Shown: piece after piece, positions 11,611-23,214 of the stretch
How positions within the stretch are numbered: the first letter of the stretch is position 1
Layout: every line of letters begins with the position of its first letter
Source: Progne subis subis
Lineage: Eukaryota; Chordata; Aves; Passeriformes; Hirundinidae
Direction of reading: 5' to 3'
Length of the DNA: 64,000 nucleotides
Assembly: GCA_022316685.1 (NCBI GenBank)
Contig: JAKJHU010001413.1
Span: 1 to 64,000 of the forward strand
The notes under the pieces: model-generated
Database searches by the model: none
Seen by the model: the letters and a program-made list of their open reading frames with translations, nothing else
What the model was told of the DNA's origin: nothing
Made by a program: the position numbers and the translations under genes

Positions 11611-12548
11611 CTGCTGTCCAATTTCTGCAAATCACTTGTAATAAAAGTCATTCATAGCTTGTACATTTGGTTGTTGAGTTCTTATTCTTTTTTTTTAGTT
11701 TTCAATGGTGTTCACAGATCAAGGACATTGTTTTTCTTCTTTCCACCTTTACTGTGGCCCCACACTGTGTCAATAGGAAGCTGTGCTCTCAGTAGCTATA
11801 AATGAGCTAAAGGATCTCCCAGCAGAGATTTCTCAATAGATCCCCCTTTGTTCCCCTTCTCTGGAGCTGCAGCAGCAATGTCTGTGTGCAGAGCTGGGGC
11901 AGATCAGTGCTGGCACAGCAGCTGTGCCCAGCAGCAGCAGCACTTGGTGTTGCCAGTGCTGCTCCCGTGCCCCTGCCCCGCTGCCCTCCTGGCCCTGGTG
12001 CTGCTGTAGGGCCTGAGTGCTCTCGGGGCCGGGCACAGTGCTGGGGGTGGCAGTGCCGGGGCTGCAGCAGGGACAGGCCATGGGCACTGCTGGGGCAGCG
12101 CTGACGCCTCAGGCCAGGGCCTGGGGGCTCCAGGCTCCTTGCCCAGGCTCTCTCCAGAACACGCCCAGGCCAATGCTCAGCAGAGAAAAGCCCCGTGAGC
12201 AGCCCCAGGGTGGCCGTGGGCAGGCTGGGGGCAAACAGCATCACACCATGGGAACGTCCCTTGGGGAGCAGGATCATCCTACAAGTGCTGCAGGAATTGT
12301 CTGCAGGCTCCTGCAGTGCCTCGGGCTGTTCCCTTGCCAGAGGCACCACAGGCCAGGGGGGCACATCTGGGCTGCTGTGTCTGGCTGTGGGGCTCCCTGT
12401 TCTGGGCAGTGAGGAGGGGCTGCAGAGGCTCTGCAGGACTGACAGGATGGGCTTTGGGGCTGTGAGGAGAAGCTGAGGGACCTGGGCTGCTGGACCTTCT
12501 GAGAGGAGGCCCAGGGCTCATCCTGCAACTGCTGCAAGGGTGCTTTCA
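11611..12548 (+). other. OR 3' flank, GC-rich
   Basis: After the OR, an AT-rich stretch with a T-run near 11,690 leads to GC-rich sequence at 11,840-12,180. That part is recognisably paralogous to 19,300-19,640 (shared GGGACAGGCCATGGGCACTG and GCCTGAGTGCTCT-like words). This suggests tandem OR cassettes within arm 1. No gene is supported. Confidence 0.45.
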
Positions 12549-14312
12549 GAGAATCACAGAATCAGCAAAGCTGGAAATACCTTGGAGATCATGTCCAACC
12601 TGTGCCCTGACACCACCTTGTGTCCCCTGAGCCTCCTCTTCTCCAGGATAAACAACCCCAGCTCCCTCAGCCGCTCCTCACAGGACTTGTGTTCCAGACC
12701 CCTCACCAGCCTTGTTGTCCTTCTCTGGACATGCTCCAGCCCCTCCATGTCCTTTAAATTGGGGGCAGAACTGCACACACCACTCGAGGTGCTACCTCCC
12801 CAGTGCTGAGCACAGGAAAATCACTGCCCTGCTCCTGCTGGCCACACCATTCCTGATCCAGGCCAGGAGCCATTGGCCTTCTTGGCCACCTGGGCACACT
12901 GCTGGCTCATGTCCAGCCTGCTGTCCATCAGTGCCCCAGGTCCCTTTCTGCCTGGACGCTCTCCAGCCACTCTGTCCCCAGCCTGTAGCACTGCAGGGGT
13001 TGTTGTGGCCAAAGTGCAGGACCTGGCCCTTGGTCTTGTTAAACCTCCCACTGTTGGATTTGGGCCCTGGATCCAGCCTGTCCAGGTCCCTGTGCAGAGC
13101 CCTCCTACCCTCCAGCATCCACACTCACACCCAGCTTGGTGTCATCTGCAAATTTGCTGATGGTGGACTCAGTCCCCTCATCCAGATCATCAATGCAGAT
13201 ATTGAAATCCACTCTGGCTGGGTCTGATCCCTCAGCCATCCTGTGGGTGCCCTGTGATGGCTCTCAAGGTGATCTGTTCCAGAACCTTGCTGGGCACCGA
13301 GGTCAGGCTGACAGGCCTGGAGTTCCCCAGATCCTCCTTCCAGCCCTTCTTGGGGATGGGCTCACATTGGCACCTCCAGTCCTCTGGGACCTCCCTGCAG
13401 AGCCAGGACTGATGAGAAATGATGGAGAGCAGCTTGGTGAGCTCATCCACCAGCTGCCTCATCCCCCTAGGATGGATCCCATCAGGTCCCAGAGACACCT
13501 GTGAGCATCTGAGGGGCTCAGCAGGTCACCAGCTGCTTCCTCCTGGATTCCAGGGGGGCTGTTCTGCTCCCTGGCCCATCTACCAGCTCAGGAGAACACT
13601 TGTCCTGAGGACAACCTGTCTGATTGTTGAAAAATGAGCAAACAAGGTGTTAAGCAGCTCAGCCTTTTCCTTATCTCTAGTTACTATATTCCTCACAGCA
13701 TTCAATAAAAACTAAAGGTTCTCTTATCCCACATTTTGCTATAAATTTCTTTGTGGAAACATTTTAATTTTTCAGAAAACTGGCCAGGTTAAATTTTAAC
13801 TGATCTTTCATCTCTCTAATTTTCTTTCCCCATGACCTAACAACATCCTTAAACATTTCCTGATTTGCCTGACCTTCTGTCAGAGGTGTTGCAGCTTTTT
13901 TTTTTTTTTTTTTTTTTCCTGAGTTCCCACAAAAGTACCATGGACTGCCAGGCCATCATTTTCCTCACTGGCTCATCTTTTGGCACACCAGGACAGGATG
14001 CTCCTCTCCCCTTAAGATTCCTTTCTTGAAGTGTGTCCATCCTTCCTGGACTCTCCTTTTTTAAGGCTGTTTCCCTATAAAAATCAGTACCTGATTCAGT
14101 ACTCCCCAAATCTGCATCCTAGAGAGGCCAAAGTCTGCCCTCCATAATTTCAGTGTAGATGTTTTGTTGATGCCTTTCCTTCTTTCCCAGAATTCTGGAA
14201 AGTTGATTATTTCATGGTCACTGCACCCCAGGCAGCCTCAGTCCATCACACTCCCACCAGCCCTTCTCTGTTTGTGAACAGCATCAGACAGAGCTTTCCT
14301 TGGCAGTGGGAG
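12549..14312 (-). mobile_element. CR1 LINE, minus strand, decayed
   Basis: The element starts at its 3' end, with the CR1-type GAATCACAGAATCA tail and downstream UTR/ORF2 C-terminus. ORF2 reverse transcriptase fragments read on the minus strand at 13,232-13,498 (GPDGIHPRGMRQL, SRPVSLTSVPSKVLEQI). From about 13,660 the sequence looks like a more diverged CR1 part, including endonuclease-region similarity and a T-run at 13,896-13,917. It may be two nested or adjacent copies. It has no arm 2 counterpart. Confidence 0.8.
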
Positions 14313-14770
14313 TGTTACCAAAATTTGGTAAAATAAAATGCTCCTTAGCACCAATGTAGCATTTAGAAGCAGCGTTGTTTATTTGGCTGGATGCAGGGGG
14401 AACAGCTCCTCCCAAAGCCATGCATGCTGAGTACAGGAAAGTTTCTGTTTATATTCTGTATTTTGCATTCATATTCATTGATGGTTCTGAACTAAACATA
14501 CACACAATTATCATTTCCATGGAATCATTTACGTATTTCCCTTCCCTGTTTCCATGCACTTCTGTCCTGGGGGTCTCTCTGGTGGTCCCTGGTGCTCACA
14601 GACCCCAATGTTCCAGTCAGCCTGGCTGAGCTGGCAGGACACTGAGGCTGGTGAATTTCCAGGTCCCCTTCTTACACAATGGGCATTGTGTGGTTTCCAT
14701 GGGCCAGTGGTTTTGGAGAATGAGCATTGTGTTAGCTCACCAGGTGTGGACCATTTATCATCTGGTAACA
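14313..14770 (-). mobile_element. Solo LTR, minus orientation
   Basis: A 458-bp segment bounded by TGTTACC...GGTAACA. On the minus strand it ends with an AATAAA signal and an AT-rich tail of LTR type. No clear target-site duplication is seen (flanks TGGGAG and TGAGGT), so insertion is old or flanks have mutated. Confidence 0.7.
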
Positions 14771-14980
14771 TGAGGTCACAGAGTGGGCTATGACATCACA
14801 GAGAGGCTATGTGAGGTCATGAGCAGCTATGATATCATAGGCCATCTCTGTGACATCACAGAGCCATCTGTGACATCACAGGGCAGAGGTATGACATCAT
14901 AGAGCTGGCTGTGATGTTACTGGGTGGCTGTGTGACATCACAGGGGGGCTGTGTGATGTCACTGTGTTGATCATTCCATC
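14771..14980. repeat. Minisatellite built on TGACATCACAG
   Basis: Starting right after the LTR, about eight copies of a 25-35-bp unit with the core TGACATCACAGAG (variants TGAGGTCA, TGATATCA, TGATGTCA). The core resembles the CRE palindrome TGACGTCA with the CpG changed. Confidence 0.7.
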
Positions 14981-15129
14981 CCAGCCCCCCCCACGAAGTC
15001 CAATGCAGTTCATGCTGAACGGGGTCCCCTGTTCCCGGTATCCCCATGGTCCATCTGGAGCCACAGCCTCCACCAAAGGATGTTCCACAGGATCGACCCC
15101 AGAGCCTGACACGGGGACAAGGGGCTGGG

Positions 15130-15320
15130 CTGTGTGACCAGGACATCAAGGACGTGCATGATCCAGGTCACTGGCCTGGTTGGGTTCCCCAGGGCAGGAA
15201 AGATGTCTGGCAGCTGCAGCAGGGTTAGGGAAGGGCCCAAGGTGGGGCTGGAGCCCTTTGGCTGTGAGCAGAGGCTGAGGGAGCTGGGCTTGTCCAGCCC
15301 CGAGCAGGGAAGGCTGAGGG
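15130..15320 (+). mobile_element. CR1-like fragment
   Basis: The phrase GAGGCTGAGGGAGCTGGGCT followed by a CAGCCCCGAGCAGGGAAGGCTGAGG-like continuation matches the region before the CR1 3' tail. Short and diverged. Confidence 0.4.
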
Positions 15321-16615
15321 GCTCCTCATGCCAGCCTGGCAGTGCCACCGAGGAGGTGATGGAGAGCACAGAGCCAGGCTCTTCACTGGGGGCCTGGTGG
15401 GAGAAAAGACAATGATATAGGGTGAAAGAGGGGAGCTTCAGCCAGGACAGGAGGAAACCTTTGTTCCCATGGGCTCAGCCAGATGCTGAGATGCTGCCAT
15501 CTCCCTGTCCTTTGGGATTTTCCAATCCAGAACAAATCAAGCCTTGAACCACTTGGTCTGGCCCAGTTTCTGACAGCTTGGGCTGCTGACTTGCTGAGGT
15601 CCTTTCCAATTCAGCTCTCTAATGATCCTGGGACAGTGCTGCTCCCTGTTTTACACTGGAGCACAGCAGATGGGACAGGAGCCCTGCAGGGCTGTACAGG
15701 ACCTGCAGCTTGCGAGGTGCACGAGCACATCTTCATAGCTGGGTCATTTGAGCACTTCTAAGAAATGTCAAAGTTTTCCCACCAGGAGAGACCAGGAATT
15801 TCCTGGAATTGTATGATGGCAGGAGAAGGAATCCTGATCTTCCCCTCTCTTTGTGTCACTGGCTGTATTTCTGTTTTTCATGGGGCTGTGCCTTCCCTTG
15901 GTTTTGTTGGCTGACAATAAATGAACATCCCTCTGTGTCTCAGGCAGCTCCTTCTGCAAGGAAAGCAGGCGGGAGTTGGTGCCAAGGAGCTGAAAGCTGC
16001 AGGTGCAGCCTGGAGAGGAGGAAGCTCAGATTGGCACAAGGCTGCTCTGAGTCCCAGGGGCTGGATGAGGGAAATGGTGGGGTGGGGGGGGGAAAAGTGA
16101 TTGTCAGCCATGAAGGGTCATATTGATTTTCATATCTATTCAGAGTGCAGAGGAGTTTCTGCATCAATATCAACTGGAGATTGCTGATATCAATCTATAA
16201 ACAGGAAAACAAAACTAAACAGGACAAAAAAATTTCCCTGCATTTTTCAAAGACATAGTGTATTCTCTTTGAACATACTTCAATAATCTAAGTGACCACA
16301 TAAGAATTGAAGACTTGAAATTAAATTATTCCCAGGGGCTTGTCTTGTTTAGGGTGTTTTGAAATACTAATGAGCCTTTGGCACTGAATTCCTGAACTGA
16401 AGAACTAAGACTGAGCAAGCCCTGGCGACCTAAAATTCATCAGGGAACCTCCAAGCTGCTGAGTATCCATGCTCAGCAGAGCAGAGGAATCTATTCTAAA
16501 TAGATTCTAATAGATTGCTCAGCAGAGCAATCTATTTAAATTGACTACATTCCAGGGGTTTCCACCTGCTAAAGGACTATAAGCTCATGTGCAGGCACAG
16601 GGGCTCCTGTGCTGG
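15321..16615. other. Intergenic sequence, nothing recognised
   Basis: Unique-looking sequence, including an AT-rich part at 16,140-16,400 and a short local duplication near 16,490-16,540 (AATAGATT.. and GCTCAGCAGAGCA repeated). No gene is supported. Confidence 0.35.
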
Positions 16616-16945
16616 CATCTGAGGGGTCTCTGGGCTCCTGAAGATGTTTGGCCACACTCATTCACAGGGGTTTCATGGTGACATCCCGGAGTCCTTAATC
16701 TTCCTAAGGGTCATGGGTGACAGACAGTCACAGGGCTGCACAGTGACAACAGAGGTGTCTCTACGCTGCCAAGGAGCCAATTTGTCCCAGGCAGTGGCAG
16801 GAGTCCAGTGGTGACATCCCTGTGCTCCTAAAGAACAGTGAGGTCACAGACACTCACAGGGCTCCATGGGACATCCCAGGAGTCCAGGCTGCCAAAGAGC
16901 CGGGATGTCACAGACACTCACAGGGGTTCCTGTCATGGGCAGAGT
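16616..16945 (+). repeat. ~75-bp minisatellite
   Basis: About four diverged units with GTCACAGACACTCACAGGG, a GGTGACATCCC phrase and an AGTCC..GCTGCCAAAGAGCC phrase. The copies are clearest at 16,845-16,940. Confidence 0.6.
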
Positions 16946-17965
16946 GGGAGCTTCAGGCAAAGTTTATTAAAGAGGCTCCAATTGGGTCATGAGTTTCCCA
17001 ACACCACAATCATACCCCCAAGCTCCACCAAACCAGGACCCCCAGGCTTTCTAAATTCCTTCTGTGAGAGGAGCCTGGGAGTGCCTGGATCCAATCCCAG
17101 CCCCAGACTTTGTCAAGGATTTCTGTGTAAAGGATTATACAGGTGGAATTGAACCTTTGTACAACTTTGTTCCACAATATTAAGTATGGCAAACCAGAAG
17201 TATTTGTGCACATATAGATACGAGTGATGATGTGTTTGTTCCTTTTTGTCTTAAAGAATTTTCCCCCCTAAGTTTCTAAGAGACAAAGTACTGGTGCTTA
17301 GATGATACTTGACTAAAACGAAGGAGGGGGAAGATCACGTGAGTTTTGGGGCAGGAAAAGGACAGGGGTGGGGGAGCTGGGGGTCTTTTTCTTGCTCTCA
17401 GCATCGGAGAGGATGGTCAAGCTGCGGTTTGCTATGGGAGAAGTCCACGGTAAACAGAAAGTCTGGTCCTTGGAGATGACCAATATCTGCTGGTGTGCCC
17501 AGGAATTCTGAGCTCCTTACATCTACCTGCTGGAGATGGGCCAGCCCTGCTCGGGAGTCTCAGCTTTTTCAGCTCTGCTCTCTTTTTGCTACGCTGTAGC
17601 CCCACACCCCGTACCTGCCGGGACACCCCCTCCGCCTGTCAGGGACATCCTGCTGCTCCAGCCACCAGCCTGGGAATTTCCACCATTCCAGCTTGGTGCT
17701 CCGGGGTCCCAAGAGATCAGACTACGATGGGCTTTGTGAAACAAAGCCCCTCAAGGTTCCAGGTTCTGTTTATTATTAATGCTGTAGTTGTTGTTGTTTA
17801 TTTGCCTTGTTATACTTACTAGTAAAGAACTGTTATTCCCTTCCCATACCTGCGCCAGAAAAGCCCCTTTAATTTTCTAAATTATAATAACTTGCAGGGA
17901 GGGGATTGGAATTCCCCATTCCTAGAGAGGCCACACCCCTCCCTAGCAGATACCTGTCTTTCAAA
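16946..17965 (+). mobile_element. LTR-derived sequence
   Basis: The 3' part (about 17,720-17,965) has LTR-end character: an AGTAAAGAACTG poly(A)-signal-like site at 17,823 followed by U5-like sequence ending near CTTTCAAACAAAGACA. The left part (16,933-17,170) contains TTTATTAAAG, which read on the minus strand looks like the end of a second LTR in opposite orientation. Boundaries and class are not resolved. Confidence 0.4.
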
Positions 17966-18934
17966 CAAAGACATTAAGATCATGATTAGACAAAAAGTTC
18001 TTAATCAGAATTATTTACCCCATAGCATAGGAACTGTAACATCTATTATAATATAGTGCTCTAGGAAGCAATTTTCAAGCGACTGTATTAAAGCAAAACC
18101 AGTTGTTCAGCAGAGATGGGTGTCTCTCCCTCAGACCAATGACCGTGGGAAAATCTCTTCAGCTCAGTCTCAGGCAGTGACCTTGAGGGGTGTCCCCATT
18201 CCAGGGAGGAATCTCCATACCCCACCAAGAAGGGAAATGTCAGGAGATGCTGCTGGTAAAATTTGGGACAGGGCTTTTCTAGTCTGAAGTGCTGCCCTGT
18301 CAGTCAGATGTGGCCAGGCTGTGCCAGCTCAGCAGCTCTGCAGAAGCTCTCAGTGGTGTCACTTGGTTGTTCCTTTCTCTGGGAATTTTTCCAGCTCTGC
18401 CACAGCTTCAGCTCCCTCTCAGGACGCTGAACTTGGGGATGGAGGAGTCAGGCTGTTTTCAGCATTATTCACCCAAAAGAAGCATGACCCCTCCTTCTTC
18501 ATTTCCCACTGGGGCTCTGCAAACAGAGCCTTGTTGGAGTTGTCTGAGCCCATTGCAGGCAGAGCCTCCTGCTCCAGCAGGAACTGCCTTTCCTGTGCCA
18601 TGGCCAGGCCAGGTCCCGCTGCAGGAAAAGCCCCAGGCCAGCCCCAACACAGTGAAGGCCTCGGGCACAAGTGCAGAGTGCTGGGAGCTGTGCCAGGAGA
18701 GCCTGGGACACCAAAGGCACCTTGGCAGCAGCAGCTCCCTGCAGGCCATGGCCAGAAGCCTCCCTTGGCAACCCGGCCTGGTGGCCACCACTGCAGAGCT
18801 GCTGGGGCAGGGGCTGATTTCTGCCTGGGCTCTGCCCCAGCCCACAGAGTGTGAGCTCAGCCCTGACTCGGGCACAGCCCTTGTGCCTGGGCCCTGCAAA
18901 GCCTAAAGGTCACCTGTGCCACCCTGGTGCCCAT
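17966..18934. other. Intergenic sequence before an OR fragment
   Basis: An AT-rich left half (17,966-18,250), then GC-rich sequence. The open frames at 18,289-18,906 overlap on both strands and show no domain. No gene is supported. Confidence 0.35.
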
Positions 18935-19075
18935 CCCTGGATCTGCACTGTCACTTCTGGACTCGCTGGTGCCTCCAACACTGAACCCCCTCATCTAGAG
19001 CCTGAGGAACCAGAGCGTGAGGATGCCCTGAGGAACATGACCACTCTGAGCTTTTCAGAAACAAGAGTGCCTCTT
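18935..19075 (+). pseudogene. Olfactory receptor 3' fragment
   Basis: Only the end of an OR coding region is present. CATCCCTGGATCTG, then a CTGGTGCCTCCAACACTGAA phrase, then CCCCTCATCTAGAGCCTGAG match the TM7 end (PPALNPLIYSLRNQ) of the two larger OR copies. A TAG replaces the tyrosine codon of the PLIY motif. The sequence after it (CTTTTCAGAAACAAGAGTG) aligns with the 3' end of the arm 2 OR. This is a second OR remnant in arm 1. Confidence 0.75.
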
Positions 19076-19172
19076 TGTTTCTGCATAGCATTCAGAATGG
19101 GACTATTCCAGGCCCAGATTGTTTTGTGCCATGTGTCTTTTTTGTTATTCTATTGGTTGTATTTTAATTTTC

Positions 19173-19198
19173 CTCTTTTTTTTTTTTTTTTTTTTTAA
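19173..19198. repeat. Poly(T) tract
   Basis: An almost pure T-run downstream of the OR fragment. It could be a retrotransposed tail on the minus strand. No linked element was identified. Confidence 0.7.
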
Positions 19199-19299
19199 TA
19201 TATTAATCAAAAAGGATCCCATTACCCACAGTATTGCTACATCAGCATCCCCATGCTTGTGTTAAGCAGAGACAGTAAGGAGCCATCATCACTGTGCAT

Positions 19300-20765
19300 T
19301 TATGTAAAATAAAGTGTCCTGCTCTGCCCTGTGTGTCCAAGATGCTTCCTCTGCCCTTCTCTGTCTCTGCAGGGGCAGTGCCTGTGAGCAGAGGTGGAGG
19401 GAAGAGACTCCCAGCACAGCAGCACAGCCAGGGACAATGGCCCTGGCTCTTCCCACATCTGCTCTTCCCAACTCCAGCCTCTCCTTCCCAGCCCTGCTGT
19501 GGCTGTCAGGCCCGAGTGCTCTGGCAGCTTGGTCACTGTGCTGCTGCGTGTCCGTGCTGTGCCCACAGGCAGGGACAGGCCATGGGCACTGCTGGGACAC
19601 AGCTGGGCTCCAGCACAGCAGCTGCAGCAGCAAAGGGATCTCCTGAGGGCAGGGCAGGAAGGGCTTTGCTCTCCCTGCACAGTCCCTCTCAGGAACAGGC
19701 CCAAGGAACAGACTCTGAAGAGGCTCCTTGTGTTCCTTGTTCTCCCAGGGCTCAGTGGGTGAGATCAGGGTCCCAGTGTGGCCTTCAGGGCACTCAGGGC
19801 TGGCTCAGGTTCTGCTTGTTGGTGGCCAGGGCCCATCAGATGGGGAATGGTCTGTGCTGAACCTGGCTGGGGCTCTGCAGCTGGTGCCAGGGCTGATGGC
19901 AGGGGAAGCTTTGTCTGGAGGGCCTTGGGAGCTGCCAGGAGAACACAGGGCACCTGCAGGGACGTGTGTGCCAGGGATCAGCAGGGAGTGGAGCTCCCTG
20001 GGCGCAGGCCTGGCCAGGGTGGGCTCACCCCGGGATCAAGGACTGAATGTGTGCTGTGAGCCAGGAGAGCTCTGCAGCCCCAGGGGACACAGCAGGCACA
20101 GGGAAAGGAGTCTGGGCACGGGCTGGTCTGACCCTCAGGGAACTTCCCCAGGAGGATGCAGGGCAGCCCCAAGGCCGTGGGGCAGCCCTGGAACAAGGCA
20201 GGCACCTCTGAGCAGCCTCCATGGCCCCAGCAGAGCCTGTGTGCGAGGGGGTCAGTGCAGGGAGCAGCATCAGCTGCCTCTGTCTCCCAGCCTGAGCAGC
20301 AGAGCCCAGCAGAGGCAGCCCAGGGCCCCGGGCAGCACAGCCCCCGTGCTCTGCAGAGCAGCAGCCCCAGCTCGGGGCTGTGGGCAGCAGGGCAGGGGCT
20401 GCAGCAATGGCTGCTCAGGCCAGCACAGACGTGTTCCCCTGGCAAAGGCTCTGTGGGCAGCTGGCATGTGCCAGGAGCAGAGCAGGAGCCCGTGGCTGTG
20501 CAGAGGAGCCCTGGCCAGAGGCTGCCCTGTCCCTGGGGCAGCAGGAGCTGCCTGAGGAGCCCCGGGGCCAACTCTGTGCTGCTGTGCTGGGCAGCGGGGC
20601 TGGCCCTGGGGCTGCACGAGCTGCCTGAGCTGAGCATGTCCTGAGCATTCCAGACACAGAGTGGCTGTCCTGACCTCCAGTGCCTCCAGTTCCTGCTGCA
20701 GGGCCAGACAGGTCTGGGCTGCTCTGCAGGGCTGGGGCAGGGAGAGGAAAACCATGGACCCTTGA
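19300..20765 (+). other. GC-rich block shared by both arms
   Basis: Matches 60,190-61,505 in reverse complement at high identity. It begins near the OR 3' flank and is paralogous to 11,840-12,180. Long overlapping open frames occur on both strands (for example 19,728-20,555). In arm 2 the equivalent frame is broken and starts elsewhere, so coding is not supported. Confidence 0.45.
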
Positions 20766-20769
20766 TTAT

Positions 20770-20935
20770 GAGAGTCCCTGCATTGTCAGAATGATCTCCT
20801 TGGTTCCATGAGTCTCCACAGCGTCACACTGGTCCCTTGGTTCCATTTGCCCCACAGTGTCACTATGGTCCCTTGGTCACACCAGGCCCCGCAGTGTCAC
20901 AAGGCACCTTTGGTTCTCTGGGGCCTGCTGTGTCC
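20770..20935 (+). repeat. ~36-42-bp minisatellite (short block)
   Basis: Four units of the TTGGTTCCATGAG / CAGTGTCACA family. It matches the short block near 60,140-60,215 in arm 2. Confidence 0.7.
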
Positions 20936-20939
20936 ATTT

Positions 20940-21198
20940 TGCAGGTGAGCAGGGTCAGCACGCAAAACTGACACAACCTAAGGAATAATGTAATTTACAT
21001 AATGCAGAACTGCAAAGAATCACAAAAGGAGAAGCTCAGCAATTCACCCAAACATCACTATCAAAGATTGCCTGCAGTGATTAAGAAAGATCCATCACCA
21101 GTTACGATGTTGCCATCCACATTCACCCATCAGCAGTGGGAAGCTTTCATAGCCAGGGACTAAGAGCCTCTCCCAACAACTGGGAATTCCTGCTGGTA
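20940..21198 (-). repeat. LTR-like repeat, copy A
   Basis: Shares CAAAGAATCA, AGGAGAAGCTCAGCAAT and GATTGCCTGCAGTGATTAAG with 23,215-23,520, so two copies of one dispersed unit lie 2.3 kb apart. The second copy carries AATAAA on the minus strand. The inserted LTR at 21,199 interrupts copy A. Confidence 0.5.
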
Positions 21199-21649
21199 TG
21201 TCCAACTTTGCAGGCAATGAGGTGGGTAAAAAAACCGCGGGAAAACTAGGCAAGAAAACAGTAACCCATACTATAAGGCTTTTAGAGCAGGTATCTGTTT
21301 ATTCGACATCAGGAGTGAGGGGGATAGATCCACCACAAACTCATTTGTGTGTCCTTCACACAGTACTAGCTTTTATACTTTTTTTTTTTTTTTTAATGTT
21401 CTCATTATACTTTCCAAACCTTCATATTGTACTATTTTCTAATCACATGTTTATGTAAGCCCTTGTAGTATAAGCGTGGTCTGTGCAAAGGGTGCTCATC
21501 ACCCTCCTGGTGGTTCTTTTGATGAAGGCTCAGAAAACTTCCTGGGGCTTGAACTTATTACCCCTGCTTCCTGCAAATGCTCTATAAGATTGCCTGCTCA
21601 AATAGCCAGGGGTCAGCTGTTTGCAGTTACCTTGTGTCATGGTTGGACA
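21199..21649 (-). mobile_element. Solo LTR shared by both arms (arm 1 copy)
   Basis: Bounded by TGTCCAA...TTGGACA. On the minus strand it has a GTATAAAAGC TATA-like box followed by AATAAACAG. Flanks are CTGGTA on the left and CTGGCC on the right, a decayed duplication of CTGGC. The reverse-complement copy is at 59,633-60,075. A T-run of about 16 sits at 21,379-21,394. Presence in both arms means it inserted before the duplication. Confidence 0.85.
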
Positions 21650-22260
21650 CTGGCCCACTGCCAGGCACCCACAAGAGTCCTTCACTCATCCTCCCCTGAC
21701 ACAGCTGGGCAGAGAAGGAAAAAAATATTAACAAACACTTCATGAGTGAGTTAAGGACAGGAGAAATACTTCAAATGCAAAAAAGGCTAAAGTTGCAAAG
21801 TGAATTTTATACTAACAGAATCAGAGGAGAATAATCAGAGGTAAAATAAACCCTTAAAACACCTTTTTTCCACCCAGCTCCTCCCTCCTTCCCATGCAGC
21901 ACAGAGAGACAGGGCATGGGAGTTTTTCATTTCATCTAGAGATTTCTTCTGTGCTCTGGGAGAGGAGCCCTTCCCCCATGTGGCCATGGAGTCCCTCCCA
22001 CTGGATACAGTTCTCCATGAACTGCCCCAGCGTGGGTCCACTCTCACGAGCAGCAGCCCTACCGCACCTGCTGCAACGTGAGTCCCTCCCACGGGCACAC
22101 AGTCCTCCCAAACTGCTGCAGCATGGGGCTCTCCTCCCACGGGGTGCAGTCCTCCAAGGACAGGCTGCTCCAGCCTGGAAGCAGGGCCCCCTCTCTCCAC
22201 CGGGTCTCCCACTGGATCACAGCCTCATCCAGGCATCCACCCGCTCTGGGATGGGCACCT
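21650..22260. other. Repeat-like sequence shared by both arms
   Basis: Matches 59,020-59,632 in reverse complement. Words such as GGAGGGACTC and CAGTGGGAGGGACTCCATGG recur within it, suggesting non-coding retroelement sequence. The family was not identified. Confidence 0.4.
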
Positions 22261-22261
22261 C

Positions 22262-22378
22262 CCCAGGGGCTGTGGGTGGATCTCTGCATCCCCATGGATC
22301 CCCATGGGCTGAGAGTGGATCTCTGCATCCCCATGGACCCCATGGGCTGAGAGTGGATCTCTGCATCCCATGGATACC
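22262..22378. repeat. 39-bp VNTR, 3 units (arm 1)
   Basis: Three copies of a unit with GATCTCTGCATCCCCATGGA and CCCCATGGGCTGAGAGTG. The arm 2 counterpart at 58,470-59,010 has about 14 units. Confidence 0.85.
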
Positions 22379-22865
22379 CGTGGTGCCCCTGCCGCCAAAA
22401 ACCACGTGCCAAAACCAATACAGCTTGTTCTGCTAAATTTGCTGATTTCTGAAAAGAGCTTCATTCCCATTCCTTGTTACAAGGTAACTATTTCTTTCTG
22501 CACAGCTACAGCTTTTTGCACAGTTCAAGCATTATCTTGTTGCCTCGGCATCAGGGCCCATCAGGCTGAGTCTGACCTGTCCTTTCTCCAAGCTGCAAAC
22601 AGAACCTGCCCCCAGCCAGTGCCCTGCAAACAGGCAGGGTTCTGTAGGGCCAGGGAGAGTGCACAGAGATTTGGGGTCTGTGAGTGCTGGCAGGGAGAGA
22701 TCAGGCACAGGGAAACACCTGCAGGGGGAAAATCTCCAGGAAGCAGAGAGAGTCCCTGTCCCTGAGCCCCATGGCCTCCAGTCCCTGCTGCAGGGCCAGA
22801 CCTGACTCTGCTGCTCTCTGGGGCTGGGACAGGGGCAGGGAGAGTCTGGACTCTGCAGTGCCAGC
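22379..22865. other. Arm-shared intergenic sequence
   Basis: Matches 57,970-58,470 in arm 2. No gene, splice site series or named repeat recognised. Confidence 0.4.
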
Positions 22866-23200
22866 CAGAGGAAAACAATGGACCTTTGGTTATACAGGTC
22901 CCTGCAGTGTCACAATGGTCTCCATGGTTCCATGAGGCCATGAAGAGGAAAAATGGCTGCTTGATTCCTTGGGGCCCGCAATGTAACAATTTCATCCTGG
23001 TTCCATGAGACCACAAAGCGTCACTATGGTCCACTTGGTTTCATGAGGTCCTGCAGTGCCACAATGGCCCTCGGTTCTAAGAGGTCCTGCATGGCAGAGA
23101 GGTGTCCTTGGTGACAGAGTGACACAACTGACCCTTGGTCACACCAGGCCCCGCAGTGTCACACGGCACCTTTGGTTCTGTGGGGCCGCAGTGTCTGTTC
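22866..23200 (+). repeat. ~36-42-bp minisatellite (arm 1 inner block)
   Basis: About eight units of the TTGGTTCCATGAGGCC / TGTCACAATGG family. The arm 2 counterpart lies at 57,620-57,965 on the opposite strand. Confidence 0.75.
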
Positions 23201-23214
23201 TGCTGGTGAGCAGG

